This document shows positions 1-10,711 of a stretch of 64,000 bases of DNA, piece after piece. Source of the DNA: Buddleja alternifolia (lineage: Eukaryota > Streptophyta > Magnoliopsida > Lamiales > Scrophulariaceae); the NCBI GenBank assembly GCA_019426215.1, contig CM033400.1, positions 16,290,568 through 16,354,567 on the forward strand, given 5' to 3'. The notes under the pieces are model-generated. The model was not told the DNA's origin, searched no databases, and saw nothing but the letters and a program-made list of their open reading frames with translations. The position numbers and the translations under genes are program-made. Position 1 is the stretch's first letter; each line of letters starts with the position of its first letter.

Positions 1-1668
1 CTCTTCCTCGATGAATTTTAACAATTTTCAAATTACAACTGCGCAAAATTGTTTTCTTGAAATTTTTGTGAATCTTTAAAATTAATTATGTTATAGCCAA
101 ATTATGCGAAAATGGTGTATACTTTATGCATAATCATAGTTTATAGGATCAAATAGATTAGGTTCGGCAGGTTATTAGAATCGAGTGATAGAATAAGGTT
201 CTAATTTGATATTTGGCCAAAGTAGGTAGTGTTGGAGATTCACTCGGCGACAATCCTAGTAGCTTGGAAGAGTACTGTGAGTTGCCTCTCAAAATTATAG
301 TTATATGTCTTTCAAAACTGGAAGGAACACGTCGTATATATACATATATCTATGAACTTTCATCATGCTTTGAACACTTGACATGAAAATGAGTTTCAAC
401 ACTTTCAAATCAAATCATGGACTCATTTTGCATTAACCATTTATTGGCACCAATTGTCACCTGCATGAATGTTTTCAAAGACATATTTGGCGAGAATAAT
501 TTTCCAAGCATGTTTCGAGAAAATGATTTCAAGGAAGACATTATTTTAATGAAATTCTGAAAGACTATCTGCTCGATTCAATATTCTATCGTGAGCTAAA
601 CTGCTTCATTGCATCATTTGTGACATACGTGATTGTATACTTGTTTCAAATGCATATTTTTGCAAGAACGATTTCAAAATAAACATCGATTTTATGGATT
701 TCGTGAAATTACTTCATCATTTGGTTCTTGTATCGTGATCATATATCGTGACTACGTTCAAGTGATATGTGTTGCATGTTACGTGGTTAAGTGTGGGGCC
801 CAAGTCTCGGGCGTGGACAGGGCAGGGTTCGGCCGGCCAAGCATGGGCTTGCGGTCTTAAACGGTTCCCGCTATCCACGGCCAATTCCCAACACCTAAAG
901 ATGGAGTGTTCTGAGGGTGAGTGGGTACTAGATCGTGTGGCATACTTCAGATATGATCAATCAGGCATCGCGAGCCTTTTTGGGGAGGTATAAGGTCATG
1001 GCTTTTAAGCCGCGTGTTCAGGGGTGATAAGGAAGAAGTAGCGGGACCCAAAGTGTCGTGGGCAAGTCATCGGACGTGATGGTATTGCTAATGACCCCCT
1101 CCTGCTTAAGTGTGCCGTGTACGTGTTACTTGCATTAAACTGCGTGCTGTTTAAATGCATGTTTTGAAACTTGAATATCATGCCACTCATTGTTCCAGTT
1201 TTATCATGAACGTAATTATTTTTTTTCCAAACATGTTTTCCATGATCTTTGAACAAAACCTCATCGTGCATACACTAAGATCTTGATCTCATACTAGCTA
1301 TTGTTTAATTGTACTGTGATCACAAATGTCTTTCTTACTCATGATTTCAATGATCCTTTGAAAGAAAACAAAACTATTATTGTTTTCACCTCATTAAATT
1401 ATCATTTTGGGTGTAAAAACTATTTTAAGCACCTTGCACACGAATACTAGCGTGGAGGATCACAGGTGTAGACTTAGAAAATGCTTGAGGGAAACACTGG
1501 TAGTTTTATTCAAGGATGTTAAGTTGCTTCGCGATATGGTTGACAGTTTCAGGGCTGGGACCCTAAGATACATTGGTAAATTGGGTCCAGATGTCGAAAT
1601 GAACTATTGCAATGGTAGACTTATGTATTCAAGTTGGGTCCTTTATAACTAAATTTTGGGGCGTGACA
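1..1668 (+). repeat. Gypsy-like LTR, 3' part (fragment or solo LTR)
   Basis: No coding region is supported here. The segment ends in TTTTGGGGCGTGACA, a sequence I associate with the 3' ends of long LTRs of plant Ty3/gypsy elements of the Tekay/Del type. The GC-rich stretch around 780-1100 would suit such an LTR. No primer binding site follows 1668; the next bases belong to a copia leader, so this is a solo LTR or a truncated end. The bases after it (GATTA) are a candidate 5-bp target duplication, but I see no matching GATTA-TG start, so the LTR probably begins left of the window. Short ORFs inside it have no recognisable family. Confidence 0.4.
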
Positions 1669-2075
1669 GATTATGCATCAAGACATTTATTTAAATTTTC
1701 TAAATGCATTTTCATGGCATCAATCGAAGCAAATTCCACCCCATTTATTGACAGGGGGTTGCAAAGTGAAATTCAACTATTAGATTGATAGGAGTTGATG
1801 GACCCATGTTCAGATAGATCACAACCTATATATCGTTAAAGAGTTGCGGTCTCGTGATCTATGAGTCGAATTAAGATTGAAACGCATGTTTGACGATGCT
1901 GGCAAGGATTGATACATTAATAAATTTAGTGAGCCTAAAGGGTTGCAACTCACCAGATCTATTAAAGAACTCACTCACTATGAAATCTTTCCAACAAGAT
2001 TTTTGAATATTGCAGTGGGAGTGCAATGATTCGAAAAATGTAATGGGAGCCAAGTCAAAAATTGAAGTTTTGCTT
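1669..2075 (+). repeat. Copia 5' leader fragment, plus orientation
   Basis: This stretch closely matches the reverse complement of 43120-43500, the leader between primer site and gag of element C, and more loosely 8465-8800 of element A. It therefore reads in plus orientation, opposite to the C reverse-transcriptase remnant that starts at about 2076. It has neither LTR nor gag and is a truncated scrap. The junction near 2075 changes orientation abruptly. Confidence 0.65.
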
Positions 2076-2947
2076 ATTTTTTTCTTATTCTTTACATTTG
2101 ACAATTTCATAATTCCAAATTATGTCATCAATCTTAAGATTTCAACTACGAGAGGTTCTATTAAGTCCATATGGGGTATGCAGATCTTATGAAAATCGGC
2201 CTCTAATATAAAACCCTTGGGCTTGTTCCATATGGACATCCTCCTAGAGGAATCTATTTATGAACGGGTCTTTACATACACATGCCAATCTTTCATAATC
2301 TTGGTGTTTTGCTATCGAAAGTAAGAATCTATTGAATTTGATTTTAGCTGTGGAAAAGGGGCTTCCTCATAGTCATTGCCCTTCTTTCGACTATACCTTT
2401 TTTGCCATCAGCCTGGCCTTGTCATTTGGACCGACCTTTCTCTTGTAGATGTGTTTAACTCAGACCGGTACAATACTCTTCGAGTCACCTACTAGAGATA
2501 AAAGTTGATTCAAAATTATCTAATTCATCTTCATTTTCATAGCCCTACACCTTCTCGTAGAGTCCATATGTTGCTCTGTCATGCGTAGAGGGACAATATC
2601 CATGGTTTTCCTCTGCTGCAGCATACAACTTATGCTTTCTTTGCAACAGACAACCATAAATCTCAGGCGGTTGAGATACTCTACCAGACCTAGTCATTGG
2701 TGGTTGTGTGACATAATGGGCATGGGTTTGGCTTCTTGAACAATTGTCTCCCTAAACTCTTCGATTTGTTCTTCTAGAACAATCTTTCTACTCATTGTTT
2801 CTTCTCGAATGACCTTTTCTTCAAGAAGGGTTGCCTATAAGGCTACAATGATCCTATGATCATCGAGTAGGTAAAAGAGATATCCCATAATGCCTTTGGG
2901 ATAACCAATGAATTGTCGTTTTAGGGACCTGGCCTCCAGTTTTTCTA
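2076..2947 (-). pseudogene. Copia element C, pol remnant: integrase C-terminus to start of reverse transcriptase
   Basis: Read on the minus strand, this holds the C-terminal integrase region (a GYPKGIMGY-like stretch near 2890), the variable linker, then the first part of reverse transcriptase (KARL near 2430, a KGF-type motif near 2205 and a YGLxxxSRS-like motif near 2150). It is crossed by many stops and frameshifts. The YVDD motif and RNase H are missing: the coding similarity fades at about 2080. Upstream it continues at 25628, on the other side of element A. The CCTTG at 2948-2952 is one copy of the target duplication made by A. Confidence 0.75.
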
Positions 2948-2952
2948 CCTTG

Positions 2953-4588
2953 TGTTGTGAATCGAACCAGCGGATAAAATTTTTTCTCGATTCACAAAGC
3001 CCAGATTCAATTCATACTTTTGATAATTTTATTTACATAAAAATCGAATTACAAGATGAAGATATAATCCAAGTACCTTTTTCGATGAATTTCTTAAGCC
3101 AAGCTTTGAGAAACAACGAATCGTTCCTTCCTCTAGATTATCACGCGAAAGATGATCTTCAATTCTTGAAGCTCAACCTCCTCTACCTCAGACGGGGTTG
3201 GACAACTAGGATTTATAGGGAGGGAGAAAGGATTTTTAGTGTTTCACATCTTTTCACTTTCTTAGATGAAAATATCACATAGGTTATGTTTTTAGTTAAG
3301 CACCTAGTGTTTAAATAAGAACGACTCCTTGACTAAGGAGAGAGGGAGGCGGCGGAAATGTCCTTAGGGATAGGTTTACTAGGCTTCATCAAATTCCAAG
3401 CCCAGTGTTAATTAATTAAATAATATTCCCAGTCCAATCCAATCGGTAATTAATTAAATACTAGGCTCTTTTTATTTAATACTACTTTATTAATTCTAAA
3501 TTAATAATACTATTAATATTAATTGAATAAAATATTTAATTATAATATTAAATATATTTAGCATAATCAATACATTTCCCACTGATAATTTTCACTCTAA
3601 GTGAAATTACCAAAATATCGGGCGACTCTCTAGGCTCATCATGATTGGCATTGGGAGGATTTCAAGGATATAGTTATCACCAAGCCATTCCTGTGAAGCT
3701 ATATTGAAACCCAATATGAGATGAATATTTCATCATGAAACTTTTAAGTTATACATACCATATGAGTATAAACTCTTCACTGACGCAACCCGATCAAGTA
3801 AGGGCTGCAGAATGTCAACCTCATACAACTTGATACTGTACTATAATCATACTGATGTGAAATTACAAAATTGCCGTTTGTGTCCAGTACAAGTCAGGCA
3901 TAAATGTTTTGGTCAAAGACTTTAATTTCACAACACCTATGATGTACATGTTGTTTCTTGTTTACTTTCGAGACAGTGAATTCATTCATGGCAATCTACT
4001 TCCCATTCGAACGCATCCACTGAATCATACTTCGAGGTCGACCCCACCAACGGGTGTTTCGGCCTAACTACTCTAATAACTTATTCAATGGTACGAGAAA
4101 AATGTAAAGGAATCCTCAGGTCTAAAGCTCACTCATACTATCATACCATTAATCCTTATCATTGACTGTCACCGAGTAAAAACCAATGTGATAGGATTAC
4201 AACGAGCCATGTTCGAATATGTCAATTCCGTTAATCATATTCATGACATCAGCTCTCACTATCCAATCAGTGTAAGACTAGCACTTTCTTTGTCAAAGCA
4301 AGTGTCATACGAGTTGAACCTAAGAGCCCAATTCAGATTCCTTAACTCGCGAACCATGTTTATAAGATCAAGCACTTAACTCCACCAGTGCTTCTACTTA
4401 TCAAATAAGTAGTGGTGAGTACACCTTAGTCTTAAGGACCTATTTGTTCAATACATTTAATGCCACAATTAGATTTATAAGAACAAACTTAATGCCTTTT
4501 ATTAATGATTAATAATGTTCATACAATACAAATAAAATGAACTCCTAAATCTAATTCCTCAATGTTATAGAGGGAATAACACCTAACA
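2953..4588 (-). repeat. 3' LTR of element A
   Basis: This 1636-bp LTR runs TGTTGTGAATCGAA...ACACCTAACA on the plus strand, so it starts TGTTAGGTGT in element orientation. It pairs with 23951-25622. No gene is encoded; a plus-strand ORF at 2908-3282 is antisense to it. The right edge is followed by the polypurine tract. Confidence 0.92.
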
Positions 4589-4600
4589 ATCTCCCATTTG
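4589..4600 (-). other. Polypurine tract of element A
   Basis: On the minus strand this reads CAAATGGGAGAT immediately before the 3' LTR, the usual place and form of the plus-strand primer in plant copia elements. Confidence 0.85.
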
Positions 4601-4603
4601 CAC

Positions 4604-5980
4604 TCAATGCCAATTGCTATTGTATTTGAGTCCCATTTTCTCAAGATGTTTCGCTAGCACCGCCGATGATAGAGGCTTAGTAAGCAGGTCAGCTACGTTT
4701 TCTGCTGAGGCTACTTTCTGCATGGAGATGTCGCCTCTTCCAACAACTTCTCGAATTATGTGATACCTTATCTCTAGGTGTTTAGATTTGTTGTGAGACC
4801 TTAGTTCTTTAGCCAGTGTTATTGTTCCATTGTTGTCACACCACAGTGGCAATGGCATTTCCATGCTTGGAACCACTTGAAGTTCAGCCATGAACTTTCT
4901 TATCTAAACAGCTTCGTTAAGGCAGCTATGTATTCAGCTTCTTATGTGGAGTTCGAAGTTGTGCTTTTCTTGGAACTTGTCTAAGACGCTTCTCCACCAT
5001 TCAGAGTGAATCTAAACCTAGATGTTCGATTGTCCACATCAGACTGGAAGTCTAAGTTAGAATATCTATCTACTTTCATTTCTTCATTTTCATATATGAG
5101 AAACATATCCTTTGTTCTTCTAAGATACTTAAGGATTGTCTTCACAGCCATCCAATGCTGCTCACCCATGTTAGCTTAAAACTGACTAACTACACTCACA
5201 ACGTAGGCTATGTCAGGCCTCATGCATAACATCACATACATGAGACTTTCCACTGCCGATGTATATTGGATTTTACTCATCTTTAGTCTGTCCTCATCCA
5301 ATTTTGGACTCATAGACTTAGAGAGATGTATTCCATGTCCCATGGGTACAAGTGCTCCCTTAGAGTTACTCATTTCATATCTCTTAAGGACTTTCTCTAG
5401 GTAGAGTACTTGGGAAAGACCTAACGTCCAATTTGCTCTATCTTGGTAGATGAGAATTCCAAGAATGTAGGTTGCTTCTCCTAAGTCTTTCATGGAGAAT
5501 GTGCCTGAAAGCCATGCCTTGATTGATGTCAACGAGCCTATGTCATTCCCCATTAGCAGTATGTCATCTACATACAACACTAGGAATGTCAACTTGCTAC
5601 CACTGGAAAATTTATAGACACACGGTTCATCTTCATTCTTAATGAATCCAAAAGATTTTGCTTCTTGATAAAAATATTGATTCCAGCTGTGAGACGCCTG
5701 CTTAAGTCCATAATTGGACTTATTTAGCTTGCAAACCTTATGTGAATCTGCATCAGATATAAAACCTCTGGGATGCTGCATATAAATGTCCTCCTCGAGA
5801 TATCCATTTAAGGATGCTGTTTTCATATCCATTTGCCAGATTTCATAATCTAGGTTCGCTGCAATGGCGAGCAGGATTCGAATGGACTTGATCATTGCTA
5901 TGGGCAAAAAGGTTTCCTCATAGTCAATGCCCTCCTTTTGACTATAATCTTTTGCGATAAGTCTGGCCTTATAGGTGTCT
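4604..5980 (-). pseudogene. Element A reverse transcriptase and RNase H, broken
   Basis: The enzyme would copy element RNA into DNA inside virus-like particles. The longest open piece (5176-5907) holds most of the reverse transcriptase, including WQMDMKTA and the catalytic YVDDILL motif near 5575. Then come a connection segment (4981-5169) and the last RNase H part (4604-4891), with YCDNNG, the KHLEIRYH motif and the usual C-terminal LEKMGLKY stretch. A stop after SVVSQF and a frameshift in RNase H separate the pieces, so no full-length enzyme can be made. Family assignment is firm; the clade (Tork/TAR-like) is a guess. Confidence 0.85.
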
Positions 5981-6990
5981 ACCTTGCCACTGGACCAATC
6001 TTTTTCTTATAGATTCATTTGTACCCTATCAGCCGTACACCCTCAGGGAGTCAGTAAGAGTCCAGACTTGGTTTGAATACATTGAATCCATCTTTGCTTT
6101 CACGACTTCCAGCCATTTTGCGGAATCAATATCTGTCGCTGCTTGCTCGTAGCTAGAGGGATCATCTCCTTGGCTTCCATTTGCTACAACAAACAAATAT
6201 TGCTGTTCATTAAGGTAACCATATCTCTCAGGCGGTCGAGATACTCTACTAGAGTGTCACAGCGATGGTTGTGTCTTTTGAGTTTTAGTTTCAATTCTTT
6301 GTACTTGAATTGGTGTCCCTGAAGAGGATTCATTTTGTTCTTCTAATAGAACGAGTTCCCATGTAGTCAGTGGGAAAACCTATGAATCGACCCTTAAGAA
6401 ATCTTTCCTCTAGTTTCTCTACCTTAGGCTTCTTAACATATGCGGGGCAACCCCATGTTCTTATGTACTTAAGATTAGGTTTCCTTCCACACTACAACAA
6501 GGACACTTATTCAATATATGTATAGCTGTAAGCAAAACATGCCTTCATAATGAAATAGGCAAATTGATGTAGCTAAGCATAGATCTCGTCATATCCAATA
6601 GGGTACAATTTTTGCGTTCAGCTACTCCAATTAATTGTGGGGTTGCTGGAGGAGTAAGTTGTAACATTCTGTCGTGTTATTTTAAGAACTCATTAAACTA
6701 AGCACTCATGTATTCACCACCATGATCCGATCGTAGTACCTTAATACTGTGCCCGTTTTATTTTCCATTCATAGTTTTGAACTCCTCGAACCATTCAAGA
6801 GCTTTAGACTTATGTTTCATTAAGTAAGCGAGTCCATACCTGGTATGGTCATCAATGAAAGTAATGAAGTACTGAAAACCTCTGTAGGCCACATCCTTGA
6901 AGGGCCCCCAAACGTCTGTATGAACTAAACCCAAAACTTCCTTGGATATTTCAAAATGTCAGGTGAAGGGTGACCTAGTCATTTTACCTT
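5981..6990 (-). pseudogene. Element A integrase remnant
   Basis: Minus-strand frames show the retroviral integrase core in pieces: a VHTDVWGPF motif with the first Asp near 6930, RSDHGGEY with the second Asp near 6735, and a TPQLIGVAE stretch with the Glu near 6630. The C-terminal part and the linker to reverse transcriptase follow, with several stops and frame changes. It would have inserted the cDNA into the genome. It is followed by the reverse transcriptase and preceded by the pre-integrase zinc-binding region. Confidence 0.78.
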
Positions 6991-8345
6991 TTAGACAGGA
7001 TTGACATGTTGGTATGGATCAGATCCAAGTGTGCTGATAAGCCCTAGTTTCTCCAACTCGTGAATCTTGAATTCACCAGCATGTCCAAGTGTAAGAGGCC
7101 ACATAAGTCTTTGGTTAGTATCATTCATACTATGCTTCTTAGTCATAGTGTTAACCATGCAATGGTTTTGAACATTAATATAATACAATCCATTAACTAA
7201 AGATGTTGAGCCAACATTTTTATTTCTAAAAAAAATATCACAACCATTGTCATTCAAAGTAAACAAGTATCCTTTCCTGACCAATACAGGAATAAAAATG
7301 ATGTTCTTAAGCCCACTGGGCAAAATGAGACAATTATCTAAAGTAATAGAATGTTCAGACATTAATGTAATAGAAGTGCTTCCAACGTGTGTAGCCGTGA
7401 CACTGTGTCCACTTCCTACATTGATCATCACTTCTCTTTCTCCCAGCTTCCTACTTATTTCTATATCTTGGTTCAAAACACAGATGTGAGCACGAGTGCC
7501 CGAATCTAGAATCTGTAAAGTAGAGAATATAGTCATAGAATAATTTGTTTCAAAAACAAAACGTCTATACCTGCTTTTTCAGCTTTGGCAAATTGCGCTT
7601 CCAATGGCGCAGCTCCTACCATAGAAGGTATATGTCCTTTTTGTTCTTGGAGCCTTGGCTTTGAACTTCTGGGCCTTTCGTATCTTGGATTCTCTGATTT
7701 TTCCAACTAATTCCGTATTATTCAAAATAATAGGAATTTTGAATGCACTCCACTTTTCTCTTTTTCACCATTGTGCAATCATTAGCTTGCTCATAAGTAC
7801 TGAAAGTGATCCTTCAATGTCATCTATATCAAAATTGATGACAAAATCCAAGAATGATCTAGGGAGTTGATTGGAGAATGAGATCCACTTGAAGGTAGAC
7901 ATCCATGTAGAAATCTATAGACCGAAGTCTCTCTAAGATGGAGATCATATTCAAAACATGATTCTTTACATCCTCATGCTCTTTCATCTTAGTGTTGAAT
8001 AGTTCTTTCAATGCAAAGTATCTAATAGACTTACCCTATTCCCCTAACAGTTCCTCTAAGTGCAACATGATTCATTTAGGACTATTCATATTTTCATTTG
8101 TGCGCTGCGATTCTCCGCACATGGAGCTAAACATATAATCCTTTACCTTACAAGCATCAGATACCCAATCTGAATATGCTATCTTTACTGAATCATCCTC
8201 GTCAACCCCAGGTCTCGGTGGTCGATCCAATTCCAGCATATATTCAAGATTTTCATCATTAAGGACAGTCCTCTGTTCCATTCAAAGAAGTTTTGTCCAT
8301 TTAGAATGTTCTTTTCAAACAATACTTTGAGTGGGTTAACCATTA
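6991..8345 (-). pseudogene. Element A gag and protease, broken
   Basis: The gag N-terminus is recognisable near 8300-8070 (ENLEYMLELDRPPRP and following), out of frame with its first codons. The middle of gag (7590-8070) is frame-broken. A decayed zinc knuckle remains (HWKRN near 7595; cysteines lost). A longer open stretch at 6991-7536 contains the aspartic protease site LDSGTRAHIC and the start of the pre-integrase region (LGHAGEFKIHELE). Gag would form the particle and protease would cut the polyprotein. A plus-strand ORF at 7655-7870 is antisense noise. Confidence 0.78.
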
Positions 8346-9190
8346 TAGATAGTAATTATAAAATTGCAGAAAATACCAAGATTATTCAATTAGATGCTTT
8401 ATATTGTTTAAAACTAGTAATTTTAAAGGACTTGTACAATTACTTGCCTCCCACTATTTTTCTCAATTATTGTACTCCCACTGCAATAATCGGAAACCTC
8501 GTTGGATTGGTTTCATAGTGACTGATTGAGGTCCTCAATGTTTAGATGGGTTGCAACCTTATTGGATATATGACTGACCCATCTAGGAACTGAGGTGGCA
8601 CCTAGTGCAAGTTAATCCAATTGATGATTCAATCCCTTTGACTCATGAATCACTTAACTGCAACATTTTTCAATATATAGATGGTGATTCATCTAAGTCT
8701 ATTTCCATCAACTCATATCAGTCTAACAATTTAATCTCGCATTGCAACATTTTTCTATATATGGGGTGAAATTTGCTTCGACCGAAAGCATCAAGTGCAC
8801 TAAAAAAGATCAAGCATATTACCTTTATATATGACCCCCTAATACCAGGATGATGCCATAAACAAGATGCAACCATCTGATTCTAAAGTTTGATGGAGAG
8901 CCAGGATATCAAATGCCCTTAACTTAATGTTATTTGATTAGGGAGATTTAATAACTTAAAAGTTATTATATTTTGGGTCTCACTTTGCACATTAATTTAT
9001 TAAGCAATAGTTATGGAAATGCACAAGAAAAACTCCTAGAAATTTCTAACGACACACACATATGGGCTTTAATGTAGATTGTCTCGACCCAACGAGTCAT
9101 TCGGGGAAGGGTTTTAATCTATTATAAAAGAGTTTCTTGACTTTGCTCCAAGTTTACCACCGATTTCTCTCTACATTGGACCTGTCTAAT
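8346..9190 (-). repeat. Element A 5' leader, gag-proximal part
   Basis: This is non-coding sequence between primer site and gag. It matches the leaders at 43120-43500 and 1669-2075 (inverted). It is cut at 9195 by element B and resumes at 23134. The last 5 bases, ATTTT at 9191-9195, are the target duplication of B. Confidence 0.75.
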
Positions 9191-9195
9191 ATTTT

Positions 9196-10696
9196 TGGTG
9201 GTCCCAAGTGACATACGAAAGGGTCTAGAAGGGGGGGGGGGGTTGAATAGACCCTGCAGTCTTTTTCGACTTCACAAATTTTCGTATCACTTTAGAAATT
9301 TGAACGCTTGGAAAGCTGAGCGCTTGGGTCAGACGCTTCAGAGTAGTTAACTTAGACTTAGTGATTTCAGCAGTTTACCAAAGTAGGGCAACGCTTAGAT
9401 CGCTTAATCAGGGTTAGCACAGATGAAATGATTTTTAGCGTTCTTTTAGTTAAATTAATCGCTTTGCAATTTTATTTGTCTTTTTCAGAATAATATAATG
9501 TGATGAATATAAGGCAATAAAATATAAATGACACAATAATTTGTAAGGTTCACTGGGTGATGTAATCTCAGCTACGTCCTTCTTCTCCTATTTCACTTGG
9601 AGGAATTTACTATGATGATTATCAAAGAATCACATAGAAACTTCTACAAAATAGTAATGGATGAAAATGATCTTGGGCTCCTTGATCACACAGACTTCAG
9701 CACCAATGAAGATCGTCTTCTTCAAGCTTCTCTCACTCAGAAATACTGCCTGAAAGGTTTCAACAACTTTTCTCACTCAGATGAAAGGTTGAGGTTTGTC
9801 ACTAGGGTTTGTTTGTTTTAGAGAAGATCAAACAACTTGGAATATCTCAGTTGGAGTTTGAATTTCTTCTTTGGAAGATATTTGAGATATTTGTGACTGT
9901 CTGAAATGTAGATAGAAAGCTTGAAAGGTTTTGGCTATGGGGTTTGTAAGATTTTTCCAGAAAGAATGTGCGTAAGATTTTTGGCAATAATTTCTCGTAT
10001 ATTCTCGTTTTTTTTTTGGTTTTCTGAAGCAAGGTATTTATAGGCAATTTCTTGGGATCTGTCCGTTGGACACATGTAGAATCGTGCCTTTCACGTGGTG
10101 CGTGATCATACCTAAAGTCTGACATTCCTGAAAATTCGCTAAATCCGATTGGACGGGAGCAACTAAAACTCTGAAATTTCTGACAGTCTGGTCAAAAGGT
10201 GGCTTGTCCACAAGTCACAGTAGCTTATCACATTTAATGCTCTTATCAGGCATTTAATGCTTTTGAATTTATTTCCCGTTGGAAATAAATGTCCGTTGAA
10301 TGATTGCATTTAAGTCCTTCATGACTTGAGGATTTATTTCAGGTGAATCTTACATCCATCGCTTGAGACAATTTGAGCGCTTGATCCATGTATCCTGAAA
10401 TAGGTTCCTTTAGCGTTTGACGGACGCTAAGAGATAAATCTTCATCTCTGGTTGACTTCAGACGCTGGTCTTCAACTTCTTCTCTAATAGACTCACCTAG
10501 AATTCTACTAGCGATTCAGTTACTAAGACTTAGTCTAAAATTTACAAAGATAAAAATTACAAGCCTAAACAAAATTACAAACTTTCAAACGCTTAAACAA
10601 TGATCTAAGGAAAACATAAACTTACATTTTATTTGTGGTCTAACAATGAATCCTATCTTGTCATCATCAAAACATCTAACATGAAATTTCCTAACA
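9196..10696 (-). repeat. 3' LTR of element B
   Basis: This 1501-bp LTR is nearly identical to 21738-23128. It has a G-run of 12 at 9231-9242, where the 5' LTR has 7. It keeps 108 bp (10431-10538) that the 5' LTR lacks. The plus-strand ORF at 9597-9821 lies antisense to the LTR and recurs in the other LTR only because LTRs are duplicated. Confidence 0.95.
10035..10043 (-). promoter_or_regulatory. TATA box in 3' LTR of element B
   Basis: The minus strand reads CTATAAATA. The same box occurs at the matching place in the 5' LTR (22576-22584) and as CTATAAAGA in the LTR of element E (42012-42020), which supports a Pol II core promoter. Confidence 0.7.
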
Positions 10697-10711
10697 ATTT
10701 CCCCCTTTTTG
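10697..10711 (-). other. Polypurine tract of element B
   Basis: On the minus strand it reads CAAAAAGGGGGAAAT directly before the 3' LTR. Element E has the same tract at 41347-41360. Confidence 0.88.

Noticed and set aside
2908..3282. A plus-strand 124-codon ORF with a partial relative at 24102-24380.
   Set aside because: Again antisense to the LTR pair of element A; no known domain.
9597..9821. A 74-codon plus-strand ORF nearly identical to one at 22136-22360, suggesting a conserved small gene.
   Set aside because: Both lie antisense in the two LTRs of element B; identity follows from LTR duplication.
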